Assembly: GCA_016219145.1 (NCBI GenBank) | Contig: JACRCG010000349.1 | Location: 1 to 13,527, forward strand | Direction of reading: 5' to 3' | From: Deltaproteobacteria bacterium | GTDB taxonomy: Bacteria > Desulfobacterota > Desulfuromonadia > Geobacterales > Pseudopelobacteraceae | Length of the DNA stretch: 13,527 bases | Shown: in pieces, positions 13,296 through 13,527 of the stretch | Layout of the letters: every line of letters begins with the position of its first letter | Position numbering within the stretch: the stretch's first letter is position 1 | Position numbers and translations under genes: made by a program | Notes under the pieces: model-generated | What the model saw: only the letters and a program-made list of their open reading frames with translations | What the model was told of the DNA's origin: nothing | The model's database searches: none

Positions 13296-13527
13296 ATGTC
13301 AAAAACCGGGCTTATTCGTGTTGCTGTTTTTGAAGGCAAGCATATTCGCAAAATCATGCACCAGGATGAATGGTGGTTTTCTGTTATTGATATTGTTGAA
13401 GTGCTTACCGGTAGCAGTATTCCCAAGCGATACTGGAGTGATTTGAAGCGTAAATTGCTGAAAGAAGGTTGTTCTGAGTTGTACGATAAAATCGTACAAC
13501 TGAAATTTGTTGCTGCCGACGGGAAAA
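13296..13527 (+). CDS. Bro-N domain protein, N-terminal part (cut by right edge)
   Basis: The frame is open from the ATG at 13296 to the right edge, giving 77 residues. It opens MSKTGLIRVAVFEGKHIRKI and continues with the BRO-N signature WWFSVIDIVEVLTGSSIPKRYWSDLK, then the stretch LYDKIVQLKFVAADGK, common in bacterial Bro-N proteins. These DNA-binding domains occur in phage antirepressors, DinD-like proteins and mobile regions. An in-frame ATG at 13287 sits too close to AAGGG. The start at 13296 has AAGGG 10 bases upstream and GAGG 3 bases upstream. The gene diverges from hicAB over 90 bases. Its C-terminal domain, which would tell antirepressor from DinD-like type, is outside the window. 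Confidence 0.82.
   Translation, partial: MSKTGLIRVAVFEGKHIRKIMHQDEWWFSVIDIVEVLTGSSIPKRYWSDLKRKLLKEGCSELYDKIVQLKFVAADGK
13479..13499. repeat. Perfect inverted repeat inside the Bro-N gene
   Basis: TTGTACGAT (13479-13487) and ATCGTACAA (13491-13499) are perfect 9-base arms around AAA. The repeat lies in coding sequence and encodes LYDKIVQ. It could form a small hairpin in the mRNA or be a DNA-binding site, but protein conservation may account for it. Confidence 0.5.

Noticed and set aside
1..13527. CRISPR arrays, insertion sequences, rRNA or tRNA genes
   Set aside because: I saw no regularly spaced direct repeats, no transposase and no RNA gene on either strand.

Overview
The window is about 13.5 kb of roughly half-GC bacterial DNA. 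Protein sequences and gene order suggest a member of the Geobacterales (Geobacter, Trichlorobacter or Pelobacter-like, Desulfobacterota). The clues are an rpsF-rpsR-DUF2232-rplI ribosomal operon, a Gly/Pro-rich S18 extension, a DUF2156 protein beside a class I aminotransferase, and a chemoreceptor. This assignment is inferred from family resemblance and was not tested by a search.

Layout. (1) Positions 1-2396, minus strand: a CNNM/CorC-type CBS-domain membrane protein, translationally coupled (ATGA) to an AsmA-like envelope protein that runs off the left edge. (2) Positions 2497-4911, minus strand: the rpsF (S6), rpsR (S18), DUF2232 membrane protein and rplI (L9) operon. Its leader can fold to mask the rpsF ribosome binding site, and it ends in a strong hairpin terminator. 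(3) Positions 4912-5790, minus strand: a DUF2156 acyltransferase-like protein. It is divergent from a PLP aminotransferase at 5860-7053 on the plus strand. (4) Positions 7119-9741, plus strand: an exported rhodanese-like protein without the catalytic cysteine, followed by a methyl-accepting chemotaxis protein with an unusual signalling tip. (5) Positions 9738-12191, minus strand: aguA, aguB and a DUF2721 membrane protein packed as one operon. AguA and AguB turn agmatine into putrescine. (6) Positions 12192-12596: a gene-free stretch with several inverted repeats. (7) Positions 12597-13527: an accessory edge with a hicAB toxin-antitoxin pair and, divergently, the start of a Bro-N domain gene cut by the right edge.

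Most of the window is ordinary housekeeping sequence. The most unusual parts are the neighbouring cysteine-less rhodanese and tip-divergent chemoreceptor. Next are two promoters placed so close to their start codons (hicA and the CorC-like gene) that the transcripts should be leaderless or nearly so, the rpsF leader fold, and the inverted repeats upstream of aguA. I found no clear new multi-gene system, no CRISPR array, no RNA gene and no insertion sequence.
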